Below, piece by piece: positions 1 to 8,000 of a DNA stretch of 10,022 nucleotides. How positions within the stretch are numbered: position 1 is the stretch's first letter; every line of letters starts with the position of its first letter. The stretch spans positions 246 to 10,267 of the forward strand of contig CAJUJV010000039.1 of NCBI GenBank assembly GCA_910586845.1. The letters run 5' to 3'. The notes beneath the pieces are model-generated. The model saw only the letters and a list, made by a program, of their open reading frames with translations, made no database searches and was not told the DNA's origin. Made by a program: the position numbers and the translations under genes. Source of the DNA: an uncultured Hungatella sp. GTDB lineage: Bacteria > Bacillota > Clostridia > Lachnospirales > Lachnospiraceae.

Positions 1-96
1 ACGAATTGTCTAAGTTGTCAACACTATTTTTACAAATTTTTACTGCCGCATATTATGATTCTCAGCCGCATGAAGAAAACAGAAAGCCGTAAAGAT
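1..96. other. A+T-rich intergenic DNA past the operon, with a possible -35 box
   Basis: No coding frame is supported here. Composition shifts to A+T-rich compared with the genes. On the minus strand a perfect TTGACA is present (16-21), but only 15 bases remain to the window edge, so a matching -10 would lie outside. Small direct repeats are seen: GCCGCAT at 45-51 and 65-71, and TTTTTAC near 28-34 and 37-43; both may be chance. Confidence 0.35.
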
Positions 97-134
97 CCGG
101 CCGGCCTTGCACATATAAGCGGCGACCGGCCCGG
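97..134 (-). terminator. Possible end-of-operon hairpin (weak)
   Basis: Just after the permease 2 stop, the minus strand has CCGGGCCGG, a 21-base loop, then CCGGCCGG. These pair as an 8-bp all-GC stem with one bulged G. What follows is ATCTTTACGGCTTTCTGTTT, T-rich but without a real U-run. It may stop transcription poorly or act as a 3' stem; it is not a canonical intrinsic terminator. Confidence 0.3.
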
Positions 135-137
135 CGG

Positions 138-1091
138 CTATCGCTGCCCTTTATCATAAGGTACTCCGGAAGCTCTGGGGGCCTGGGAATTTCTGGAGGT
201 AAACATCAGCACCACCATGGTGGCGATGTAGGGAACCATCTTGTAGAGATAGCTTGGGATTCCCAGGGAAGCCAGAAACGGGATGCCGGAGTAGGCGGCC
301 GCGATCGTCTTCATCAGCCCGAAGAACAGGGAAGCTCCGAAGATCTTCCAGGGCTTCCACTGGCCGAAGATCAGCACGGCGATGGCCAGAAATCCGTATC
401 CGGCCACATCTGCGTTGAAATTGGTGGAGGTGGGGACCACGAATACCAGTCCGCCCAGACCTGCCAGAGCGCCGGAGATGGCTACCCCGGCATACTGCAT
501 CCGATAGACATTGATGCCTGCGGCATCCGCCGCATGGGGATGTTCTCCGCAGGCTCTCAGACGCAGGCCGAACCGGGTCTTATACAGGACCACGGCGGAG
601 AGGATCAGGATCAGGATCCCCAGATAGGTGGTCACATATGTATTCTGGAACAGCAGGGGGCCCAGGAAAGGGATCCTGCCAAGCACGGGAACCGACTCGA
701 TGCGGAAGGTGTTGGCGAACTGGATCTGCTGCACCCCCTGGATGACCCGGGCCACAAAGATGGCGAAGGCAGGGGCAAACATGTTCAGTGCCGTGCCGCT
801 GATGGTCTGATCCGCTTTCATGTTGATGGCAGCGTAGGCGTGAGTCAGAGAAAAGACGGCTCCCGTGACCATGGAGATCAGGATAGCAACAAAAAGCTGC
901 AGCTGCCCCGACATGGATCTGCCTGTCAGGTTTAAAAACAGGATTCCGGTAAATGCCCCCATAATCATGATCCCTTCCAGGGCGATGTTGACGACACCGC
1001 TGCGTTCCGAGAACATGCCTCCCAAAGCCACGATCATGAGAGGGATGGTAAAAAGCATGGTCTGCTGGAAGATAAAATAGATGACGCTCAT
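138..1091 (-). CDS. Nucleoside ABC importer, permease subunit 2
   Basis: This is the second membrane permease of the importer, 317 residues, same BPD_transp_2 family but diverged from subunit 1. The ERSGVVNIALEG motif (29-40) aligns with the GVFNIG region of subunit 1, and RLRACGEHPHAADAAGI (177-193) plus ISGALAGLGG (205-214) give the family's cytoplasmic-loop signature. Hydrophobic segments cover most of the rest (roughly 8-26, 38-54, 66-84, 101-118, 151-170, 198-219, 230-243, 250-266, 285-298). A basic polar tail (about 299-317) ends the protein. The start codon overlaps the previous stop as ATGA (1088-1091), a classic coupled pair, and a G-rich ribosome binding site (1098-1105) lies 6 bases upstream inside the previous gene. 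It matches B. subtilis nupQ (yufQ) in position. It is the last gene of the operon visible here. Confidence 0.92.
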   Translation of the reverse strand: MSVIYFIFQQTMLFTIPLMIVALGGMFSERSGVVNIALEGIMIMGAFTGILFLNLTGRSMSGQLQLFVAILISMVTGAVFSLTHAYAAINMKADQTISGTALNMFAPAFAIFVARVIQGVQQIQFANTFRIESVPVLGRIPFLGPLLFQNTYVTTYLGILILILSAVVLYKTRFGLRLRACGEHPHAADAAGINVYRMQYAGVAISGALAGLGGLVFVVPTSTNFNADVAGYGFLAIAVLIFGQWKPWKIFGASLFFGLMKTIAAAYSGIPFLASLGIPSYLYKMVPYIATMVVLMFTSRNSQAPRASGVPYDKGQR

Positions 1092-2182
1092 GTTTCACTC
1101 CCCCCTTCTCTCCCCGCTTTGTTTTCCCTGATCTTTCCAAGGAAGGATTTTACGATCAGAGCAAAGGCGCTGAAATAGATGATAACGGCTACGATGATGT
1201 CTATGATCTCCGTGGAGAATTCAAACAGCTGCAGATAGAAACCTCCCGCCGTCAGATAGGCGATAAACAGCCCGGAAAACAGCACGCCGATGGGATGGCT
1301 TAATCCCAGGAGAGCCACGGAGATGCCCGTAAAGCCTTCGGATGCCAGAACATCCTTGATCTCAATGTGTTTTCCGGTTCCCGCCAGATACAGAAGTCCT
1401 CCGGCCAGGCCCGCGATGGCGCCGGCGATCATCATGGCGGCCACGATGTTTCGCTTCTCGTTGATCCCGGCATACTTGCCCGCATCCGCATTGTATCCCA
1501 CGGCTTTCAGTTCATAGCCGAAGACGGTCTTGTTCAGCAGGACATAGATGAACAGCACCACCACAATGGCGATGAGGATGCCGCCGTTGACGCTGGAGCC
1601 GGGAAAAAGTTTGTCCAGACCCATCTTGGGGATCACGGCTGTGGCGGCCACATTTTTGGACTCGTTTCTGAGGGTGTTGAACAAAGGTTTGTAGCTGCGG
1701 ACGATCCAGTTGACCAGATACATGCCGATATAGTTCATCATGATACAGGAGATTACCACATTGACATTGAAGTATGCTTTCAGGATACCGGGGACCAGAC
1801 CCCACAGGGCTCCCATCAGGATGCTGACGAGAAGGGCTGCGGCCCAGTGAACCGGTCCCAGCTGTTCCCACATGATCCCGGCATAGACTGCGCCGAAGCC
1901 TCCCATGATAAACTGGCCAGGGGTTCCGATATTGAACACGCCCGTCTTGAAAGCAAAGCCTACGGAGAGGCCGGTGAGGATAATGGGTGTGGCGTAGTAG
2001 AACACCTGTCCCACTCCTCTCATACCGTGGGTGAAAGCTCCGGTGAGAATGGTGAGAAATCCGGGCAGAGCCTGAGCGGGGTTGCACAGGATGAGAACCA
2101 CAAGTCCCACCAGAAGTCCGATGAGAATAGCGAACACAGAAGAAAGCGCACCTGAATAGTCTTTATTTTTCTTTGTCTTCAT
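1088..2182 (-). CDS. Nucleoside ABC importer, permease subunit 1
   Basis: This is an integral membrane permease of the BPD_transp_2 (branched-chain/ribose-type) family, 364 residues. About nine hydrophobic segments can be picked out (roughly 13-33, 60-78, 88-105, 113-133, 143-160, 199-216, 247-267, 285-310, 325-345). Family hallmarks are GVFNIGTPGQF (81-91), ELKAVGYNADAGKYAGI (224-240) and the following IAGAIAGLAGG (252-262); the ELKAVG stretch is the cytoplasmic loop expected to touch the ATPase. It starts with a positive N-terminus (MKTKKNK). The ATG lies inside the ATPase gene, overlapping it by 20 bases, with AGAAGG at 2191-2196, 8 bases upstream; this implies translational coupling. Position and length match B. 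subtilis nupP (yufP). It would pair with permease 2 as a heterodimer (inference from family). Confidence 0.92.
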   Translation of the reverse strand: MKTKKNKDYSGALSSVFAILIGLLVGLVVLILCNPAQALPGFLTILTGAFTHGMRGVGQVFYYATPIILTGLSVGFAFKTGVFNIGTPGQFIMGGFGAVYAGIMWEQLGPVHWAAALLVSILMGALWGLVPGILKAYFNVNVVISCIMMNYIGMYLVNWIVRSYKPLFNTLRNESKNVAATAVIPKMGLDKLFPGSSVNGGILIAIVVVLFIYVLLNKTVFGYELKAVGYNADAGKYAGINEKRNIVAAMMIAGAIAGLAGGLLYLAGTGKHIEIKDVLASEGFTGISVALLGLSHPIGVLFSGLFIAYLTAGGFYLQLFEFSTEIIDIIVAVIIYFSAFALIVKSFLGKIRENKAGREGGSET

Positions 2183-3713
2183 CTGTTTTACCTTCTTTCT
2201 TAGATCCGGCCATGTAAAGTCCCAGTTCCTGAACCGTCACCTGCTTCGGATCCAGCTCTGCCACGATCCGTCCCTCGAAGATGACCAGGATCCGGTCGCT
2301 TAAATTCATCACCTCGTCCAGTTCCAGGGAGATCAGCAGGATGGCAGACCCCTGGTCCCTCTGTTTCACCAGTTCCGAATGGATATATTCGATGGCGCCT
2401 ACATCCAGGCCCCGGGTGGGCTGAACGGCCAGGAGGAGGTCGTGTTTTCTGGAGATCTCCCGGGCTACGATCACCTTTTGCTGGTTGCCTCCGGACATGC
2501 TCCGCGTCACTGTCTGGGCCCCCTCTCCGCTTCGGATGTCGAAATTGCTGATCAGGGTATCGGCATACCGGTAAATTGCGTCGTTTTTCAGGAACCCATG
2601 ACTCTGAAACTCCGGCTCGAAGTACTGCTGAAGCACTCCGTTATAGGCCAGATTGTAATCCAGAACCAGACCATGTTTATGGCGGTCTTCGGGAATGTGG
2701 GCCAGACCGTGGATGTTCTTGTAGCGGATAGACCGTCTGGTCACGTCCTCCCCGCCTATCCGGATGGTTCCGCCTCCCGCAGGCCGCAGCCCGGTGATGG
2801 CCTGCACCAGCTCCGACTGCCCGTTGCCGTCGATACCTGCGATGCAGACGATCTCTCCCCGGCGGACCCGGAAGCTTACGTCGGACACCAGCTTTTTGGT
2901 GTGGCCCTCCTGCCTGGCATCCACGGACAGATTTTCTACATCCAGAACCACCTCGCCCGGCCTGGACTCTGCCTTGTCCACGGTCAGCTTCACCTTACGG
3001 CCGACCATCATCTCGGACATCTGGTCCTTGGTCGTGTCGGCCACGTCTACGGTTCCGATATATTTTCCGCGCCGCAGAACGCTGCAGCGGTCCGCGACTG
3101 CCTTGATTTCGTTTAATTTGTGAGTGATGAACAGGATAGACTTGCCCTCGGCTGTCAAATTTCTCATGATCTGCATCAGCTCGTCGATCTCCTGAGGCGT
3201 GAGAACGGCTGTGGGCTCGTCGAAGATCATGATCTCATTGTCCCGGTACAGCATCTTTAAGATCTCCACCCGCTGCTGCATCCCTACGGTGATGTCGGAG
3301 ATCAGTGCATCCGGATCGATGAACAGATTGTACTTCTGGCTTAAGCCCATGACCTTTTTCCGGGCATCATCCATTTTCAGAAAACCTTTTTCCACGGTCT
3401 CCATGCCCAGAACGATATTTTGGAGTACGGTAAAATTATGAACCAGCTTGAAATGCTGGTGTACCATGCCGATGCCCAGTGCATTGGCATCCAGGGGGCC
3501 TTTGATCTGAACCTCCCGGCCCCTGACTTTGATGGTTCCCTCCTCGGGCTGGTAGAGACCGAACAGAACGCTCATGAGCGTGGACTTGCCCGCTCCGTTC
3601 TCCCCTAACAGGGCGTGGATCTCTCCTTTTTTCAGCTGAATGGTGATATCATCGTTGGCGATGATCCCAGGAAACTTCTTTGTGATGTGAAGCATCTCGA
3701 TAACGTAATCCAT
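2163..3713 (-). CDS. Nucleoside ABC importer, duplicated ATP-binding subunit
   Basis: This is the cytoplasmic ATPase that drives the importer, with two nucleotide-binding domains in one 516-residue chain, as in RbsA/YufO-type proteins. Domain 1 is complete: Walker A GENGAGKST (37-45), Q-loop Q86, signature TVGMQQRVE (142-150), Walker B IMIFDEPTA (161-169, Glu166) and H-loop H198. Domain 2 is degenerate: the P-loop position reads GIDGNGQS (293-300) with no lysine, the signature MSGGNQQ (406-412) is good, but Walker B ends AVQPTRGLD with Gln431 in place of the catalytic Glu, and the H-loop His is missing (ISLELDE). That asymmetry is usual for this family. The ATG at 3713 is chosen because GGGGG (3720-3724) lies 6 bases upstream and the motif-bearing region starts at once; an ATG at 3779 lies inside the hairpin. 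It corresponds in position to B. subtilis nupO (yufO). Confidence 0.94.
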   Translation of the reverse strand: MDYVIEMLHITKKFPGIIANDDITIQLKKGEIHALLGENGAGKSTLMSVLFGLYQPEEGTIKVRGREVQIKGPLDANALGIGMVHQHFKLVHNFTVLQNIVLGMETVEKGFLKMDDARKKVMGLSQKYNLFIDPDALISDITVGMQQRVEILKMLYRDNEIMIFDEPTAVLTPQEIDELMQIMRNLTAEGKSILFITHKLNEIKAVADRCSVLRRGKYIGTVDVADTTKDQMSEMMVGRKVKLTVDKAESRPGEVVLDVENLSVDARQEGHTKKLVSDVSFRVRRGEIVCIAGIDGNGQSELVQAITGLRPAGGGTIRIGGEDVTRRSIRYKNIHGLAHIPEDRHKHGLVLDYNLAYNGVLQQYFEPEFQSHGFLKNDAIYRYADTLISNFDIRSGEGAQTVTRSMSGGNQQKVIVAREISRKHDLLLAVQPTRGLDVGAIEYIHSELVKQRDQGSAILLISLELDEVMNLSDRILVIFEGRIVAELDPKQVTVQELGLYMAGSKKEGKTDEDKEK

Positions 3714-3759
3714 CAGGTTCCCCCTTGTCTTATGAGGTTGGAAATTCCTATCAAGCAAA

Positions 3760-3785
3760 ACAGGGGTGCCAAACTGCACCCCTGT
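3760..3785 (-). terminator. Intercistronic hairpin with U-run (partial terminator or mRNA-stabilising stem)
   Basis: It begins 16 bases after the lipoprotein stop. The minus strand has ACAGGGGTGC, a six-base loop AGTTTG, and GCACCCCTGT, a perfect 10-bp stem, followed by TTTTGCTTG (U-run on the + strand complement at 3757-3760). The stem is strong but the U-run is short, which fits a leaky terminator or a 3' protective stem. In binding-protein ABC operons such structures commonly raise the binding protein above the membrane components (established pattern). The three downstream genes have no obvious promoter between the hairpin and 3713, so some read-through is likely needed. Confidence 0.75.
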
Positions 3786-3800
3786 AAGATCCGTAAAGTA

Positions 3801-4982
3801 TTACTCTACATAATTGATGGTGGTTGCAGTTACGGTTAAGTCAACAGTCGGGTCGATATTATCGGCAGACGGCTGAACCAGGTTAAACTCACCGGCAACC
3901 AGTCTCTGATAGATGGCATCATAGTCATCCTGAGTGAAGGTATTGAACTTGGAGGTAGCCATGGGAAGTCCTACGCCGTCGTTGGCCACGGTAAATACGC
4001 TTGTGCTTCCTCCGGGGAAGGTTCCGTCATAGAAGGCCTTGACTCCGTCGTATACGGAATTGGCCAGCTGCTTCATGGCAGAGGTGATAACGGTCTCGGA
4101 TTCAAAGCTCTGGTCCACGTCCACGCCGATGACCTTGGTTCCCTTTTCCTGAGCAGCCGCCATGACGGAGTTGCCTACTGCGCCGCCGCAGCCGAACACC
4201 ACTTCGGTGCCGTTCTGGTTCCAGGAAGCTGCCATGGACTGTGCCTCAGGAGTAGCCGCAAATGCGCCGGTGTAGGTGTACATCACTTCAATGCCCGAGA
4301 TGCCCAGTTCATTGGCTGCCGCGTCGGCGCCTTCGATGAAGCCGTAGCCGAAACGGATAACCGCCGGAACCGCCATGCCGCCCATAAAGCCCAGCTTGGT
4401 GTAGCCGTCCCTGACTGCCGCATAGCCTGCCAGGAAACCGGCTTCGTCTTCTTTAAAGAGGATAGGCATCACGTTGTCATTGGTCCTGTACTCGGAGTAG
4501 TCGCCGCTGTGGGGCTCGCCGTCGAGAAGGATGAAATGTACGTCAGGATACTGATCCTGGGCAAGGTAAACAGGCTCTTCAAATAAGAAGCCGGGACACA
4601 CCACCAGTTTGGCTCCGCCTTCGATGGCAAGGCCGATGGTCTCCAGATAAGAGTCGGTGGTTCCTTCCTGGGGCTGATAATACTTGTAGGAGATGTTATT
4701 CTCCTGAGCGTATTTGGTAAGGCCCTCCCAGGCGCCCTGATTGAAGGATTTGTCGTCGATGGTTCCAAGGTCGGTGACCAGAGCCAGTTCGAAACCGCTC
4801 TCGGAAGGAGCGCTTGAGGCCTTCTGAGTCTCGGCCGGAGCTGCTGCGGTGGTCTGCGTCTGGGCCGCTGTGGTGCCGGTATCCTGCCCTGTGGGGGTGG
4901 TCTCTCCGCTGCCGCCTCCGCAGGCTGTCAGGCCTGCTGCCATGGCGGCTGCCATCAGTACTGCCAACATTTTTCTTTTCAT
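3801..4982 (-). CDS. BMP/PnrA-family nucleoside-binding lipoprotein of an ABC importer
   Basis: This is the extracytoplasmic substrate-binding protein of a BMP-type (Bmp/PnrA/TmpC, Pfam Bmp) ABC importer; characterised members bind nucleosides, often purine nucleosides. It has 393 residues from the ATG at 4982. A lipoprotein signal peptide (MKRK, hydrophobic stretch, lipobox LTAC at 18-21) puts Cys21 at the mature, lipid-anchored N-terminus. Residues 22-62 are a flexible Gly/Thr/Gln/Ala linker. The two-lobed domain follows, with the family hallmark TDLGTIDDKSFNQ (70-82), GFMGGMAVPAVIRFGYGF (198-215), GVDVDQ (286-291) and TSAMKQL (300-306). It is the first gene of the operon, matching B. subtilis nupN (yufN) in position. 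An in-frame ATG at 5048 would bury the signal peptide behind 22 residues and overlap the promoter, so it is rejected. Family is sure; the exact ligand is not known. Confidence 0.93.
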   Translation of the reverse strand: MKRKMLAVLMAAAMAAGLTACGGGSGETTPTGQDTGTTAAQTQTTAAAPAETQKASSAPSESGFELALVTDLGTIDDKSFNQGAWEGLTKYAQENNISYKYYQPQEGTTDSYLETIGLAIEGGAKLVVCPGFLFEEPVYLAQDQYPDVHFILLDGEPHSGDYSEYRTNDNVMPILFKEDEAGFLAGYAAVRDGYTKLGFMGGMAVPAVIRFGYGFIEGADAAANELGISGIEVMYTYTGAFAATPEAQSMAASWNQNGTEVVFGCGGAVGNSVMAAAQEKGTKVIGVDVDQSFESETVITSAMKQLANSVYDGVKAFYDGTFPGGSTSVFTVANDGVGLPMATSKFNTFTQDDYDAIYQRLVAGEFNLVQPSADNIDPTVDLTVTATTINYVE

Positions 4983-4989
4983 CATAGTT

Positions 4990-4995
4990 CCTCCT
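4990..4995 (-). promoter_or_regulatory. Consensus ribosome binding site that sets the lipoprotein start
   Basis: A perfect AGGAGG on the minus strand precedes two adjacent ATG codons. It lies 4 bases before the ATG at 4985-4983 and 7 bases before the ATG at 4982-4980. The second spacing is nearer the optimum, so 4982 is chosen. Both give the same signal peptide apart from one extra Met. The site rules out the upstream in-frame ATG at 5048. Confidence 0.85.
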
Positions 4996-5027
4996 ATTGT
5001 TAAAGTCAGAGCCAAAGCTCCTGTCTC

Positions 5028-5036
5028 AGTATACCA
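5028..5036 (-). promoter_or_regulatory. Extended -10 promoter for the nucleoside ABC operon
   Basis: On the minus strand, 39 to 47 bases after the polC stop, the sequence is TGGTATACT, which is a TGn extended -10 followed by a hexamer differing from TATAAT at one base. At a 17-base spacing the -35 position holds TATGCA, a poor match (3 of 6) to TTGACA; a closer TTGGAC lies only 9 bases upstream, too near to act as a -35. An extended -10 can compensate for a weak -35 (established for sigma-A-type promoters). The predicted start near 5021 leaves a leader of about 40 bases, too short for a purine riboswitch. A weak 4-bp hairpin, GAGC-TTTG-GCTC (5009-5020), sits at the start of that leader. Confidence 0.55.
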
Positions 5037-5074
5037 TAATTTGTCCAAACTGCATAGTTTTTTAGAGGATCTCT

Positions 5075-8000
5075 TTATGCAAAATCGAACAGCGACAGCT
5101 GGTTGGACTCCGGCAGATCTCCCAGGATCCCCAGATCCGCCATCAGGTCGCAGATGGTCTTGCTCACTTTGGAACGGTTGCGGAAATCTTCCCTGGACAG
5201 GAATGGTCCGTCTTTTACCGCATCCACCACTCCGTCGGCGGCTTTTTCTCCCAGTCCGTCGATACTGGCCAGAGACGGCATCAGTTTTCCATCCACGATC
5301 TGGAAATCCCTGGCTTTGGCTCTGTAGATATCGATCGGTTCAAACTCAAAGCCTCTGGCATACATCTCCTGGACCACCCGCATGTCCCGCAGGGTATCCT
5401 GTTCTTTTTTGGACAGGGAATCCGCTCTTTTTTTGTAATCTGCCAGGTAGTATTCCAGTTTGTCTCTTCCCTGACACATGAGTTCATAGCTGAAGGCGCT
5501 GGCCCGGATACTGAAAAAGGCGGCATAGTAAGCCAAAGGATAGAATACTTTACAGTAGCCGATGCGCCATGCCATCATGACATAGGCCACCGCATGGGCT
5601 TTGGGGAACATGTATTTGATCTTCAGGCAGGAATCGATGTACCACTGAGGCACATCATGGGCCAGCATGGCCTCGATCCAGTCCGGTTTTAAACCCTTTC
5701 CCTTTCGGACGGATTCCATGATAGTGAAGGAAAGACCTTCTTCCATGCCTTTCTGGATCAGATACACCATAATATCGTCACGGCAGCAGATAGCGGTCTG
5801 GATGGTGGCCTGACCGCTTAAGATCAGATCCTTGGCATTGCCTACCCACACGTCGGTTCCGTGTGCCAGTCCGGCGATGCGGACCAGATCGGAGAAATAT
5901 TTCGGCTTGGCGTCCAGAAGCATCTGCATGGCAAAATCCGTTCCGAATTCCGGAATGCCGAGGGCACCCAGAGGGCAGCCTCCGATGTCGTCCGGAGTGA
6001 TCCCCAGGGCGGATGTATTCTGGAACAGGGACATGACTTCCGCGCCGTCCAGGGGGATATCTTTTACCGGGTCCAGCCCGGTCAGATCCTGAAGCATCCG
6101 GATCATGGTAGGATCATCGTGTCCCAGGATGTCCAGTTTCAGCAGGTTATGGTCAATGGAGTGGTAGTCAAAATGGGTGGTGATGGTTGTGGTGGTCATG
6201 TCGTTGGCAGGCCGCTGGACCGGGGTAAAGGAACAGATCTCTTCCCCTACAGGGAGCACGATAATTCCTCCGGGATGCTGCCCCGTAGTCCTCCGCACAC
6301 CCACACATCCCTGGACGATGCGGTTGATCTCACAGTTTCGTTTTCTGTCTCCCCGCTCTTCATAATAATTCTTCACATATCCGTAGGCGGTTTTGTCTGC
6401 CAGGGTGCCGATGGTACCGGCCCGGAAGGTCTGGCCTTTTCCGAAAATGACTTCCGTGTAATCATGGGCATGGCTCTGGTATTCTCCGGAAAAATTCAGG
6501 TCGATATCCGGCTCCTTGTCCCCTTTAAATCCAAGGAAAGTCTCGAAGGGAATATCGTGGCCCTCCTTTTTCATCAGAGTGCCGCACTCCGGACACTCCT
6601 TATCCGGCATATCACAGCCGGACATGCCTGCAAATTTTTTTACGTCATCGGAGTCAAACTCCGAGTAATGGCAGCCGGGACAGTAATAGTGAGGTCTTAA
6701 GGGATTGACCTCTGTGATCCCCGACATGGTTGCCACAAAAGAGGATCCTACGGAACCTCTGGAGCCTACCAGATATCCGTCCTCGTTGGATTTCCACACC
6801 AGCTTCTGGGCAATGATGTACATGACTGCGAATCCGTTGGAGATAATGGAAGTCAGCTCCCTCTCCAGCCGTTCTACGACGATATCCGGAAGATCGTCTC
6901 CATAGAGCTCATGGGCCCTGTTGTAACAGATATTTCTCAGGGTTCCGTCGGAATCGTCAATGACCGGTGGGCATTTGTCAGGACGTACCGGGGAGATCCG
7001 TTCACACTGGTCTGCGATGCGTCTGGTGTTGGTGATGACCACTTCCTCCGCCTTATCCGGTCCAAGATACAGGAACTCTTCCAGCATCTCCTCCGTAGTC
7101 CGAAGATACAGAGGCGCCTGATCGTCGCTGTCTTTAAATCCTTTTCCGGCCATGATGATCCGGCGGTATACCTCGTCTTCCGGGTTGAGAAAATGGACGT
7201 CACAAGTGGCGCACACCGGTTTTTTAAACTGTTCTCCCAGTTCCACAATCTTCCTGTTTAAATTTTTCAGATCCTCTTCACTTTTCACGATACTGTTCTC
7301 ATCCCGGAGCATAAAGGCATTGTTGCCAAGAGGCTGGATCTCCAGATAGTCATAAAAATTCACGATCCTTCCCAGCTCTGCATCGGGCACACCTCTCAGA
7401 AGAGCCTGGTAAAGCTCGCCTGCTTCGCAGGCAGAGCCGATGATCAGCCCCTCCCGGTACTGATCCAGAAGACTTTTTGGGATCCTGGGAGTCCTGTGGA
7501 AATAATTGATGTGGGACCAGGATACCAGACGGTACAGGTTGGTCCTGCCCACATCGTTTTTGGCCAGGATAATCACATGGTAGGAGGGAAGTTTTTTGAT
7601 CCCCTCCGCGTCCAGCTCACTGAGCCGGTCCAGCTGGTCCAGGGTCTCCATATCCCGGTTTTTCAGCATCTTTAAAAATGCCGTAAAAATCCCGGCCGTG
7701 GCTTCTGCATCGTCTACGGCCCGGTGATGATTTTCCAGGGAGATATTTAAAGCCTTGGCCACGGTATCCAGCTTATACCGGTTCAGCTGAGGCAGCAGGA
7801 CCCTGGCCAGAGCCACGGTATCCAGGACCGTAGGATCAAATCCCAGATCCAGCAGAGCCGCGTTTCTGGAGATAAAACTGATGTCAAAAGAGGCGTTGTG
7901 GGCAACCAGGGCGGCTCCATGGCAGAACTCCAGAAACTCCGGCAGCACCTTGTCGATACGGGGCGCCCCGATGACCATGGAGTCATTGATCCCGGTCAGC

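Noticed and set aside
1367..2155. Open frame of 262 codons on the + strand opposite permease 1
   Set aside because: It lies fully antisense to a clear permease gene, has no recognisable domain and is rich in His, Asp and Gly as expected from a reverse-complement shadow.
2379..3116. Open frame of 245 codons on the + strand opposite the ATPase gene
   Set aside because: The minus-strand frame carries all ABC motifs; the + frame is a composition shadow without a family signature.
3714..3779. Upstream in-frame ATG giving a 538-residue ATPase
   Set aside because: It begins within the intercistronic hairpin and adds 22 residues unlike the family; a good ribosome binding site supports 3713.
4983..5048. 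Upstream in-frame ATG giving a 415-residue lipoprotein
   Set aside because: It would bury the signal peptide and overlap the promoter, while AGGAGG sits ideally before the ATG at 4982.
5061..5077. Possible terminator after polC (AGAG-ATC-CTCT next to a homopolymer run)
   Set aside because: The stem is only 4 bp, and on the coding strand the run following it is A, not T, so it cannot be an intrinsic terminator for polC.
5861..6700. Open frame of 279 codons on the + strand opposite polC
   Set aside because: It is antisense to the conserved polymerase core of PolC, whose motifs are unbroken; the translated protein shows no family features.
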